Source of the DNA: Ramlibacter paludis
GTDB lineage: Bacteria; Pseudomonadota; Gammaproteobacteria; Burkholderiales; Burkholderiaceae_C
Reading direction: 5' to 3'
NCBI RefSeq assembly: GCF_022012305.1
Contig: NZ_JAKLTM010000007.1
Span: forward strand, 124,001-188,000
DNA length: 64,000 bases
Positions 33,731-41,979 of the stretch are shown in pieces. Positions within the stretch are counted from its first letter, which is position 1, and the number at the start of each line of letters is the position of its first letter. The translations under genes were made by a program, and so were the position numbers. The notes beneath the pieces were generated by a model that was not told the DNA's origin, did not search any database, and worked only from the letters and a program-made list of their open reading frames with translations.

Positions 33731-35128
33731 TCAAGCGTTCGCGTCCAGCGACGCCGTGTCGCGCAACCGCTCCACCGACGGATCGGCCGAGTCCTGGGCA
33801 TCCACCTGCGCCAGGGCGAGCCGCACGCTCACCCGCGTGCCCTGGCCCGGCGCCGAATCCAGCTGCAGGCGCGCATCCATCAGGTCGCAGATGTGGCGCG
33901 AGATGGCCAACCCGAGGCCGATGCCCTCGGCCTCCGCGACACTCGCCGAAGGCCCGCGGTAGAAGGCATTGCAGGCCTGGGCGAGTTCATCGGCCTGCAT
34001 GCCCACGCCTTCGTCGGTGACCGAGATTTCCACCTCGCCCGGCCCCGGCGCGACCTGCAGCACGATGGTGCCGCGCAGCGAGTATTTCCAGGCGTTGTCG
34101 AGGAAGTTGCGCAGCAGGCGCTCCAGCAGCACCGGGTCGGCGGAAACGCTGGGCGGCGCATGCATCTCCAGCCGGAACTTCAGGCCCTTGGCCGCGCACT
34201 TCTCCGCATAGCCGGTCACGGCGGCGGCGACCATCCGGTCCAGTTGCACCGGCCGCAGCACCGCCTTCATGGTGCCGGCGTCGATCTGCGCGAAGTCGAC
34301 GAGGTGGCGGAACATCGTGTCGATCGACTCGCCGGTGCGGCCGATCTGCAGCGCCATCGCATCGCGGCGCGCGGGATCGGTCGACTTGCGCAGGATGTCC
34401 GTCAGGAAGACCAGCGCCTGCACCGGCTGGCGCAGGTCGTGGCTGGCAGCGCCCAGGAAGCGCGTGCGCGCCCGCTGCGCCTCGGCCTGGCGGTCCAGCG
34501 CCTGCCGCAGCTGCGCCACCAGCGAGGCGTTCTGCTCCGCCGCCGCCACGGTGTCGCGCAGCTGGCGCTGCACGCCCTGGGCCAGCTTGACCAGCAGGCG
34601 CCCGCCCAGCAGCAGGCTGATGGCGATCACGACCAGCTCGGTCTCCTCGACGTGGGGCGTCCAGGCCACCCAGATCAGGAGGAAGCAGGTGACGAGGTAG
34701 GCGACGTACACCTTCGGCATGGCCGACAGCACCGAGACGGCCACGGAAACCCAGCCGATCATGATCATGCTGAGGACGCCGACTTCCGCCACCGACAGGT
34801 AGTCGGAAAACAGGGCCACGGACAGCGGCGTCAGGACCCCGGTGAAGGCGCCCACCAGGGCGATGGGGCGCAGGGCCTCCCGCGTGGGCCCGTACTGGCG
34901 CACCACCCAGTCGAAAAAGGGGCCGCGCAAGGCCATGGCCAAGGCAAAGGCCAGGTACCAGGCGAGATAGCGCGTCCAGCCGGTGGCGGGGACATAGATG
35001 AAGCCGATCAGGGCGCCCATCACGACGGCCGTCATCGATCCCGCGCGTGCCTGCGCGAGGATCATGGCGACGCTGCGCCGGGTCAATTCATCCGAAGCTG
35101 GCGCCTCGGCTGCTCTGGACTCCCACAC
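33731..35128 (-). CDS. Membrane sensor histidine kinase
   Basis: This is a sensor kinase of about 465 residues. Five or six membrane helices fill residues ~25-185, with no large periplasmic domain, so the signal is probably sensed in or near the membrane. The dimerisation box is GAASHDLRQPVQAL with the phosphorylated His. The ATPase domain follows with NFLDNAWKYS (N box), VTDEGVGM (G1) and GIGLGLAIS (G2). The GTG at 35128 is chosen because GAGGG precedes it by 7 nt. A longer frame reaches 35230 but would overlap the divergent esterase start. It is convergent with the response regulator at 33064. Confidence 0.88.
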   Translation of the reverse strand: MWESRAAEAPASDELTRRSVAMILAQARAGSMTAVVMGALIGFIYVPATGWTRYLAWYLAFALAMALRGPFFDWVVRQYGPTREALRPIALVGAFTGVLTPLSVALFSDYLSVAEVGVLSMIMIGWVSVAVSVLSAMPKVYVAYLVTCFLLIWVAWTPHVEETELVVIAISLLLGGRLLVKLAQGVQRQLRDTVAAAEQNASLVAQLRQALDRQAEAQRARTRFLGAASHDLRQPVQALVFLTDILRKSTDPARRDAMALQIGRTGESIDTMFRHLVDFAQIDAGTMKAVLRPVQLDRMVAAAVTGYAEKCAAKGLKFRLEMHAPPSVSADPVLLERLLRNFLDNAWKYSLRGTIVLQVAPGPGEVEISVTDEGVGMQADELAQACNAFYRGPSASVAEAEGIGLGLAISRHICDLMDARLQLDSAPGQGTRVSVRLALAQVDAQDSADPSVERLRDTASLDANA

Positions 35129-35219
35129 GAAAATGCCCTCGGTATTGTTTCTGTTCTTGGAACGAGTTTCGCCGAGATCGGCGGCGCCCACAATCCTCCG
35201 GCCCTCTACCATCCGAGGG

Positions 35220-35804
35220 ATGACGACCACGCATTTGCTCTACCTGCACGGCTTTCGCTCGTCGCCGCGCTCCTTCAAGGCGCAGCGCATGGCCGAGTCG
35301 GTGCGGCAGCGCCATCCTTCGGTGCACTGGTGGTGCCCGCAGCTGCCGCCCTCGCCGCGCGCGGCCATGGACCTCCTGCGCGACGGCACGCGCGACTGGC
35401 CGCGCGAGCGGATGGCCGTGGTCGGCTCGTCCCTCGGCGGCTTCTATGCGACCTGCGTCGCCGAAGACACGGGCTGCCGCGCCGTGCTGCTGAACCCGGC
35501 GGTGGATCCGGCGCGCGACCTCGCCAAGTACATCGGCGAGCAGACCGCCTGGCACGACCCGCAGGAGCACTTCTACTTTGCCCCGGAATACGTCGGGGAA
35601 CTGCGGGCGCTGGAGCGTGGCCCGGTGGCGCACCCCGAGCGCTATTTCGCCATCATCGCCAAGGGCGACGAGGTGCTGCACTGGCGTGAAATGACCGGCC
35701 GCTACCCCGGCGTGCACACCCGCCTGCTCGAAGGCAGCGACCACGCGATCTCGGAGTTCGACGAGCACATCGACGCGGTGCTGGCCTTCCTGAAACTGGC
35801 CTGA
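35220..35804 (+). CDS. YqiA/YcfP-like alpha/beta-hydrolase esterase
   Basis: This is a small alpha/beta-hydrolase, 194 residues. LYLHGFRSSPRSFKA near the start supplies the oxyanion region. The nucleophile elbow is VGSSLGGFYA near residue 76. The acidic residue lies in AKGDEVL and the final His in GSDHAISEF. Length and motifs match the UPF0227/YqiA esterase group, whose natural substrates are poorly known. The ATG lies 91 nt from the divergent histidine kinase start, and the gene precedes the RNB gene by 46 nt. Confidence 0.9.
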   Translation: MTTTHLLYLHGFRSSPRSFKAQRMAESVRQRHPSVHWWCPQLPPSPRAAMDLLRDGTRDWPRERMAVVGSSLGGFYATCVAEDTGCRAVLLNPAVDPARDLAKYIGEQTAWHDPQEHFYFAPEYVGELRALERGPVAHPERYFAIIAKGDEVLHWREMTGRYPGVHTRLLEGSDHAISEFDEHIDAVLAFLKLA

Positions 35805-35850
35805 CGGCTCGCGCGCGGCCGGTCCGCACCCGCATGGGACAATCCACCCC

Positions 35851-37917
35851 ATGTTCGCGTTGTTTGAAGAAGCCGGGAAGTTCCAGGCGGGCCGGGTGCT
35901 GTCGGAGGCCGAATCCTCGTCCCAGGTGGAGCTGGAAAGCGGCAAGCGGGTCAAGGTGAAGGCCGCCAACATCCTGCTCAAGTTCGAGAAGCCCAGTCCC
36001 GCCGAGCTGCTGCGGGACGCGCAGGCGCTTGCCCCCAGCATCGAGCTGGACCTGGCCTGGGAATTCGCGCCCGAGGAGGAATTCGGCTTTGCCGACCTCG
36101 CGCGCGACTATTTCAGCGCCAACGCCAGCCTGGTGCAGCAGACGGCCGCGCTGTTGCGCCTGTTCGAGGCGCCGCACTATTTCCGCCGCGCCGGCAAGGG
36201 CCGCTTCCGCAAGGCGTCCGCCGAGATCCTGCAGCAGGCGCTGGCCGGCATCGAGAAGAAAAAGCAGCTGCAGGCGCAGATCGCCGCCTGGGCCGCCGAG
36301 CTGGCCGCCGGCAGCTGCCCGCCGGCCATCCGCGACCAGCTGTACAAGATCCTGTTCAAGCCGGACAAGAACGCGCCCGAGTACAAGGCCGTGGTCGAAG
36401 CCTCGCGCAACACGCAGACGGCGCCGCTGGCGCTGCTGCAGAAGGCTGGCGCGATCACCTCGCCCTACCAGTTCCACTGGAAGCGCTTCCTGCTGGAGCA
36501 CTTCCCCAAGGGCACCGGCTTCCCGCCCGTCACCGCCCCGGCGATCAAGGACGACCTGCCGCTCGCCGGCGTGCAGGCCTTCTCGGTGGACGACTCCAGC
36601 ACCACCGAGATCGACGACGCGCTCTCGGTGCAGGGCCTGGGCACCGGCACCGTGACGGTCGGCGTGCACATCGCCGCGCCGGGCCTCGCCGTGCAGGCCG
36701 GCACGCCGCTGGACAACCTGGCGCGCCAGCGCCTGTCCACGGTCTACATGCCGGGCTACAAGATCACGATGCTGCCGGACGACGTGGTGCAGGCCTACAC
36801 CCTGCTCGAAGGGCGCGACTGTCCCGCCGTGTCGCTCTACGTGCAGTTCGACGAAGCCACGCTGGAAGTGAAGGCCCACGAGACGCGCCTGGAGCGGGTG
36901 CCGATCGCCGCCAACCTGCGGCACGACCAGCTCGATGCGCACCTCGACGAAGCCTGGCTGGAAGACGCTTCGCTCGAGCGCCCCGACGTGCCCGCGCCGG
37001 CCGCGCGCTTTCGCAGCGAGCTCTCCTTCCTGTTCCGCCTGGCGAAGCAGCTGAAGGCGCAGCGCGAAGTGGTTCGCGGCAAGCCCGAGACCTTCAACCG
37101 GCCCGACTACAACTTCCGCCTCCCCGACGCGGGCGCGGGCGAACCGGGCGGCGACGAAACGGTGGAGATCACCGTGCGCCGCCGCGGCGCGCCGCTGGAC
37201 CTGATCGTGGCCGAGGCCATGATCCTCGCCAACAGCACCTGGGGCCTGTGGCTCGCCGACGTCGGCGTCCCGGCCATCTACCGCAGCCAGGCCAGCCTGG
37301 CGCCCGGCGTGAAGGTGCGCATGGGCACCAAGGTCGCGCCGCACGCGGGCATCGGCGTCAAGGCCTATGCCTGGAGCACCTCGCCGCTGCGCCGCTACAC
37401 CGACCTGGTCAACCAGTGGCAGATCATCGCTGCCGCCCGCCACGGCCGCACCGCGGCGCTGGCCGCGCCCTTCAAGCCGAAGGACGCGGAACTGTTCTCG
37501 ATCATTTCCGGCTTCGACGCTGCCTACAGCGCCTACAACGCCAACCAGGCCGGCATGGAGCGCTTCTGGACGCTGCGCTGGCTGCAGCAGAACGGCGTGC
37601 AGGAAATCGAGGCCACGGTCTTCAAGGAAGGCCTGGCGCGCGCCGACACCCTGCCGCTCGTCCTGCCGGTCCTGGGCGGCGGCGAACTGCCGCGCGGCAG
37701 CCGCGTGCGCGTGAAACTGGGCGCGATCGACCTGATCACGCTGGACGTCTCCGGCACCGTGGTGGCCCGCCTGGATGCGGCACCGGTCGCACCGGCGTCG
37801 GAAGAAGGCGACAGCGAGGACGAAACGGTGGCCGGTCCGATTGCCATTGCCATGGATGTCACGGACACTTCGGAGGATGAAACGGGAGCGCCGGTGGCGG
37901 CGCCCGCGGCCGGTTAA
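35851..37917 (+). CDS. RNB-domain exoribonuclease (RNase II/R superfamily)
   Basis: This is a 3'-5' exoribonuclease-type protein, 688 residues. The RNB catalytic region begins near residue 245 with FSVDDSSTTEIDDALSVQ, which holds the clustered Asp residues that bind Mg. It continues with VGVHIAAPGLAV and the C-terminal TSPLRRYTDLVNQWQI. N-terminal cold-shock domains of classical RNase II are replaced by a short KOW/SH3-like start (FQAGRVLSEAESSSQVELES) and a helical region. A poorly conserved acidic tail ends the protein. It leads the conserved tonB-aroE-mtgA-acyltransferase-cdsA series on the plus strand. Confidence 0.9.
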   Translation: MFALFEEAGKFQAGRVLSEAESSSQVELESGKRVKVKAANILLKFEKPSPAELLRDAQALAPSIELDLAWEFAPEEEFGFADLARDYFSANASLVQQTAALLRLFEAPHYFRRAGKGRFRKASAEILQQALAGIEKKKQLQAQIAAWAAELAAGSCPPAIRDQLYKILFKPDKNAPEYKAVVEASRNTQTAPLALLQKAGAITSPYQFHWKRFLLEHFPKGTGFPPVTAPAIKDDLPLAGVQAFSVDDSSTTEIDDALSVQGLGTGTVTVGVHIAAPGLAVQAGTPLDNLARQRLSTVYMPGYKITMLPDDVVQAYTLLEGRDCPAVSLYVQFDEATLEVKAHETRLERVPIAANLRHDQLDAHLDEAWLEDASLERPDVPAPAARFRSELSFLFRLAKQLKAQREVVRGKPETFNRPDYNFRLPDAGAGEPGGDETVEITVRRRGAPLDLIVAEAMILANSTWGLWLADVGVPAIYRSQASLAPGVKVRMGTKVAPHAGIGVKAYAWSTSPLRRYTDLVNQWQIIAAARHGRTAALAAPFKPKDAELFSIISGFDAAYSAYNANQAGMERFWTLRWLQQNGVQEIEATVFKEGLARADTLPLVLPVLGGGELPRGSRVRVKLGAIDLITLDVSGTVVARLDAAPVAPASEEGDSEDETVAGPIAIAMDVTDTSEDETGAPVAAPAAG

Positions 37918-37923
37918 CCATCC

Positions 37924-38778
37924 TTGAACTTGAAGTCCTTCAGCACCCTGCAGATCGCACTGGGCGCCTCATTCGCCGTCCATGCCGCGCTGTTCACGGT
38001 GCGCATCGTCGACCCCGAGGGCTTCAACCGCGTCTTCCAGGACACCCCGCTCGAGGTGGTGCTGGTCAACGCCCGCAGCAACGAGAAGCCGGACAAGGCG
38101 CAGGCGATCGCCCAGGCGAGCCTCGCCGGCGGCGGCGAAGCCGAAAAGGGCCGCGCCACCTCGCCGCTGCCACCCTCCGCCCTGATGCAGGTGGGCGATG
38201 CCGCCGACGACGCCCAGCGCAAGATCGACGCGATGCAGGAGCAGCAGATGCTGATGCTCGCGCACGTCAAGAAGACGCTGGCCTCCATGCCGCCGGCCGA
38301 CCCCAAGCTGGCGGCGCAGAACCCGGAAAACTCCGCGCAGGAAGAGAAGCGGCGCCACCTGACCAAGCTGCTGGCCGAGATCGAACGGCGCATCAACGAG
38401 GAAAACGCCCGGCCCAAGAAGCGCTACATCAGCCCGGCCACGCGCGAAGAGGTCTACGCCGTCTACTACGACGGCCTGCGCCGCCGCATCGAGGAGCGCG
38501 GCACCCGCAACTTCCCGGAGCTGTCCGGCCGCAAGCTGTACGGCGAGCTGACCATGATCGTCACCGTCAACCACGACGGCCGCATCCTGGACACCGAAGT
38601 GGTGGAGAGCTCCGGCAACCTGACGCTGGACCGGCGCGCCGCCTACATCGCCAAGGCCGCCGCCCCCTTCGGCAAGTTCAACGACGCGATGCGGCGCAAG
38701 GCCGACCAGATCGTCGTCGTCTCGCGCTTCAAGTTCACGCGCGAAGACGTGCTCGAGACCAACCTCACCAGCCGCTGA
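37924..38778 (+). CDS. TonB-family energy-transducer-like protein
   Basis: This envelope protein of 284 residues has an N-terminal membrane anchor (LQIALGASFAVHAALFTV). A long charged, coiled-coil-prone middle follows (AQRKIDAMQEQQMLMLAHVK, then EEKRRHLTKLLAEIERRINE). The C-terminal TonB domain is YYDGLRRRIEERGTRNFPEL to ELTMIVTVNHDGRILDTEVV. No exbB/exbD lies nearby. The likely start is TTG at 37924, 6 nt after the RNB stop; no ATG precedes the anchor. It may couple proton-motive force to the outer membrane or play a structural role. Confidence 0.82.
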   Translation: MNLKSFSTLQIALGASFAVHAALFTVRIVDPEGFNRVFQDTPLEVVLVNARSNEKPDKAQAIAQASLAGGGEAEKGRATSPLPPSALMQVGDAADDAQRKIDAMQEQQMLMLAHVKKTLASMPPADPKLAAQNPENSAQEEKRRHLTKLLAEIERRINEENARPKKRYISPATREEVYAVYYDGLRRRIEERGTRNFPELSGRKLYGELTMIVTVNHDGRILDTEVVESSGNLTLDRRAAYIAKAAAPFGKFNDAMRRKADQIVVVSRFKFTREDVLETNLTSR

Positions 38779-38790
38779 AGGCCAACTGCC

Positions 38791-39624
38791 GTGGACCGTT
38801 ACTGCGTCATGGGCAATCCCGTGCAGCACAGCAAGTCGCCGTGGATCCACGCGCGCTTTGCCGCCCTGACCGGCCAGGCCATGGAATACGGCAAGCGCCT
38901 GATCCCGCTGGACGGCTTTCCCGCCGCAGTGCGCGAATTCATCGCCGAAGGCGGCCGGGGCTGCAACATCACCGTGCCCTTCAAGTTCCAGGCCGCGTCG
39001 CTGGTGAGCCACCGCACGGCGCGGGCGGCGCTCGCCGATGCCTGCAACATCCTGCGTTTCGACGGCGAAATCATCTCGGGCGACAACACCGACGGCATCG
39101 GCCTGGTGCTGGACCTGCAGGACAACGCGGGCGTCCCGCTTGCCGGCCGCGACCTGCTGCTGGTGGGCGCCGGCGGCGCCGCGGCCGGCGTGCTGGGCCC
39201 ACTGCTCGAAGCGCGGCCGCGCCGCGTGGTCGTGGCCAACCGCACTTTGGCCAAGGCGCAGTCGCTGGTGTTGCGCCATGCCACGCTGGCTGCCGCAAAT
39301 GAGGTCGAACTGGAAGCCACCACGCTCGAAGGCGTGCGCGGCGCCTTCGACGTGATGGTCAACGGAACCGCCACCAGCCTGGAAGGCGTCGCCGTTCCGG
39401 TCCCGGCCGGCGTGCTGAAGCCGCGGGCCCTCGCCTACGACATGATGTACGGACCCGCAGCCGCCTCCTTCCTGCGCTGGGCGGCGGAGCATGGCGCGAT
39501 CGGCCGCGACGGCCTGGGCATGCTGGTGGAACAGGCCGCCGAAGCGTTCCACGTGTGGCGCGGCGTTCGCCCGCCTTCGGCCCAGGTGCTGGGCGAGCTG
39601 CGCGCGGAGCTGGAGCGGGCGTGA
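38791..39624 (+). CDS. aroE: Shikimate dehydrogenase AroE
   Basis: AroE reduces 3-dehydroshikimate to shikimate with NADPH. The 277-residue product starts at a GTG (VDRYCVMGNPVQHSKSPWIH). The substrate loop is NITVPFKFQA with the catalytic Lys, then GDNTDGIGLV with the partner Asp. The cofactor loop is LLLVGAGGAAAGVLGPLL with NRT after it. The last residues pair as GLGMLVEQAAEAF. Its stop overlaps the mtgA GTG start (GTGA). The gene is far from aroG, so the pathway is not clustered. Confidence 0.96.
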   Translation: MDRYCVMGNPVQHSKSPWIHARFAALTGQAMEYGKRLIPLDGFPAAVREFIAEGGRGCNITVPFKFQAASLVSHRTARAALADACNILRFDGEIISGDNTDGIGLVLDLQDNAGVPLAGRDLLLVGAGGAAAGVLGPLLEARPRRVVVANRTLAKAQSLVLRHATLAAANEVELEATTLEGVRGAFDVMVNGTATSLEGVAVPVPAGVLKPRALAYDMMYGPAAASFLRWAAEHGAIGRDGLGMLVEQAAEAFHVWRGVRPPSAQVLGELRAELERA

Positions 39625-40349
39625 AGGCGGCACTGCGCTGGCTGGGACTGGTGCTGCTGGCGGTGCTGGCGCTGCAGCTGTTCTTCGTGCTGCGCATCGC
39701 GGCGATGGCCGTGGTCGACCCCGAGTCCACCACCTTCCAGCGGTCCGAGGCCTGGCGCATCGCGGTCGAGAAGCACCGGCTTCCCTGGACGCAGCGCTGG
39801 GTTCCCTACGAGCAGATCTCGGACAACCTCAAGCGCGCGGTGATCGCCTCGGAGGACGGCACCTTCGTCTACCACGACGGCGTCGACTGGGACGCGCTGG
39901 AGAAGGCCTGGAGTCGCAACGCGAAAGCCGAGGAAGCGGCGGCCAAGCGCTCGCAATTCCGCCCGAATGCCAGGCCGCCCAAGATCGTCGGCGGCTCGAC
40001 GATCTCGCAGCAGCTGGCGAAGAACCTGCTGCTGTCCGGCGAGCGCACGCTGCTGCGCAAGGGCCAGGAGTTCGTGCTGACCATGGCGCTCGAACGCACG
40101 CTGTCCAAGCAGCGCATCCTCGAGATCTACCTGAACAACGTCGAATGGGGCGAAGGGGTGTTCGGCGCCGAAGCGGCTTCGCAGCATTACTTCCGCAAGA
40201 GCGCCAGCCGGCTCTCGCCCTACGAGGCGGCGCGGCTGGCGGTGATGCTGCCGCAGCCCAAGCGCTTCGAGAAGATGCCCGGCTCGCCCTACATTGCCGG
40301 CCGCGCGTCCACCATCGTTGCGCGCATGCGCGACGCTGAGTTGCCTTGA
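39621..40349 (+). CDS. mtgA: Monofunctional biosynthetic peptidoglycan transglycosylase MtgA
   Basis: MtgA polymerises lipid II into glycan strands at the inner membrane (GT51 family). The 242-residue product has an N-terminal anchor (LGLVLLAVLALQLFFVLRI). The catalytic Glu lies in AVIASEDGTFVYHDGVD, and the second motif is GGSTISQQLAKNLLLSGER. It continues with KQRILEIYLNNVEWGEGVFG. The GTG at 39621 overlaps the aroE stop, and the gene ends in a TTGA overlap with the acyltransferase. Motifs and length are complete, so it should be active. Confidence 0.96.
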   Translation: MKAALRWLGLVLLAVLALQLFFVLRIAAMAVVDPESTTFQRSEAWRIAVEKHRLPWTQRWVPYEQISDNLKRAVIASEDGTFVYHDGVDWDALEKAWSRNAKAEEAAAKRSQFRPNARPPKIVGGSTISQQLAKNLLLSGERTLLRKGQEFVLTMALERTLSKQRILEIYLNNVEWGEGVFGAEAASQHYFRKSASRLSPYEAARLAVMLPQPKRFEKMPGSPYIAGRASTIVARMRDAELP

Positions 40350-40978
40350 AGCGCCAGATCTCGCCCTTGATGGCAAAGGCGCTGGGCTTGTTCCTGCTGG
40401 CCTTCGTGCGCGTGCTCACCGGCGCGCAGGCCCGCTGGTACGGCTGCCCGCCCAAGGCGGAACAGCGCATCTACTTCGCCAACCACCAGAGCCACGCCGA
40501 CCTGGTCATGATCTGGGCGGCCCTGCCGGCGGAGCTGCGCAGCATCACCCGGCCCATCGCGGCCAAGGACTACTGGACCAGGACGCCGCTGCGGCAATGG
40601 ATCACCACCGCCGTCTTCAACGCCGTCTACGTCGACCGCGAACGCAAGGGCGACGAGGACCCGCTGCAGCCGCTGGTGGAGGCGCTCGCCAGCGGCGACT
40701 CGATCGTGATCTTTCCCGAAGGCACGCGCGGCCACGGCGAGGAGCCTCAGCCCTTCAAGTCCGGCCTGTACAGCCTGGCGCAGCGCTTCCCGCAGGCGGT
40801 GCTGGTGCCCGCGTGGATCGACAACATCCAGCGCGTCATGCCCAAGGGCGAAGTGGTGCCCGTGCCCATCCTCTGCTCGGTGACCTTCGGCGCGCCGATC
40901 CGGCTGGGGGAAGGCGAAGAGCGGCGCGCCTTCCTGGACCGTGCCCGGGCCGCGGTGATCGCCTTGCGCGAGGTCTGA
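40346..40978 (+). CDS. 1-acyl-sn-glycerol-3-phosphate acyltransferase family protein
   Basis: This PlsC-type acyltransferase of 210 residues adds the second acyl chain to lysophosphatidic acid or a similar acceptor. The catalytic motif is ANHQSHADLVMIW (NHxxxxD) near residue 45. The acceptor motif is FPEGTRGHGEEPQPFKSG, and a VDRE segment lies between. The TTG at 40346 overlaps the mtgA stop; an ATG at 40370 would shorten it by eight residues. The CdsA-like gene follows, which supports a role in phospholipid synthesis. Confidence 0.88.
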   Translation: MKRQISPLMAKALGLFLLAFVRVLTGAQARWYGCPPKAEQRIYFANHQSHADLVMIWAALPAELRSITRPIAAKDYWTRTPLRQWITTAVFNAVYVDRERKGDEDPLQPLVEALASGDSIVIFPEGTRGHGEEPQPFKSGLYSLAQRFPQAVLVPAWIDNIQRVMPKGEVVPVPILCSVTFGAPIRLGEGEERRAFLDRARAAVIALREV

Positions 40979-41042
40979 CGCCATAAACGCTTACCTGCGC
41001 AGCCTCAATTCCAGCGAACAGGTCGCCGCCCTTTTCCTCGTC

Positions 41043-41972
41043 GTGTTCGGCTTGCTGGTCGTCGCGAGCGTCAGCGCCTTCCTGCTCACCTTCCGCCAGA
41101 GCGAAAACGCGCACGACGCGGCCTGGCATGCGGAGCTGGCGGACTTCCGCCGGCTGCTGGGCATGTCTTGGTTCATGGTGGTGGTCTTCTGGCTGGCCTG
41201 GGCGACCGGCGAGGCCATGGCGACCATCCTGTTCGCGCTGATCGCCTTCTTCGCGCTGCGCGAATTCATCACCCTCTCGCCCACGCGGCGCGGCGACCAC
41301 CGCAGCCTGGTGCTGGCCTTCTTCGTCGTGCTGCCGATCCAGTTCTGGCTGGTGGCCACGCGGCACTTCAACCTGTTCACCGTGTTCGTGCCGGTCTACG
41401 TGTTCCTGGCCCTGCCGGCGGTGAGCGCGATCTCCGGCGACCCGCAGCGCTTCCTGGAGCGCAACGCCAAGCTGCAGTGGGGCATCATGGTGTGCGTCTA
41501 CGGCACCAGCCACGTGCCGGCACTGATGCTGCTGGAGTTCCCGGGCCGCAACTACGCGGGCAAGCAGGCCTTCCTGGTCTTCTTCCTGGTGCTGGTGGTG
41601 CAGTGCTGCATGCTGCTGCAGCACCTGCTGGCGCGGCGCATGAAGCGCCCGCCCAGCCTGCCGGCGGTGAGCGCGAGCTTCAACTGGGAGACGGCGGGCC
41701 TGGGCATCCTGGCCGGCAGCGCGGTCGGCGCGATGCTGTCCTTCATCACGCCTTTCAAGCCGGGGCAGGCGCTGGGGATGGCGTTCGTGGCCTGCGTGGC
41801 GGGCACCCTGGGCCACCTGGTGATGAAGGCGCTGAAACGCGACCGCGGCGTGACGGCCTGGGGCAATCGCGTTTCAGTGACGGGCGCGAACGGGTTGCTG
41901 GACCGGGTCGATGCGCTCTGCTTCGCGGCGCCGATCTTCTTTCATTCGGTGCGGTGGTACTTCAGCGGCTGA
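41043..41972 (+). CDS. CdsA/YnbB-like phosphatidate cytidylyltransferase family protein
   Basis: This is a membrane protein of the CTP-transferase family, 309 residues from the GTG at 41043, with about eight helices. The C-terminal signature region reads [11 protein letters not shown] ... [13 protein letters not shown]. The usual KD and HGG positions are replaced (GN and ANG), while the LDRVD aspartates are retained. This is a YnbB-like paralogue rather than a standard CdsA. The open frame extends upstream to an ATA codon at 40983 with GAGG nine bases before it. That extension reads NAYLRSLNSSEQVAALFL, which looks like genuine coding, so the true start is uncertain. Confidence 0.78.
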   Translation: MFGLLVVASVSAFLLTFRQSENAHDAAWHAELADFRRLLGMSWFMVVVFWLAWATGEAMATILFALIAFFALREFITLSPTRRGDHRSLVLAFFVVLPIQFWLVATRHFNLFTVFVPVYVFLALPAVSAISGDPQRFLERNAKLQWGIMVCVYGTSHVPALMLLEFPGRNYAGKQAFLVFFLVLVVQCCMLLQHLLARRMKRPPSLPAVSASFNWETAGLGILAGSAVGAMLSFITPFKPGQALGMAFVACVAGTLGHLVMKALKRDRGVTAWGNRVSVTGANGLLDRVDALCFAAPIFFHSVRWYFSG

Positions 41973-41979
41973 CGCCGCC

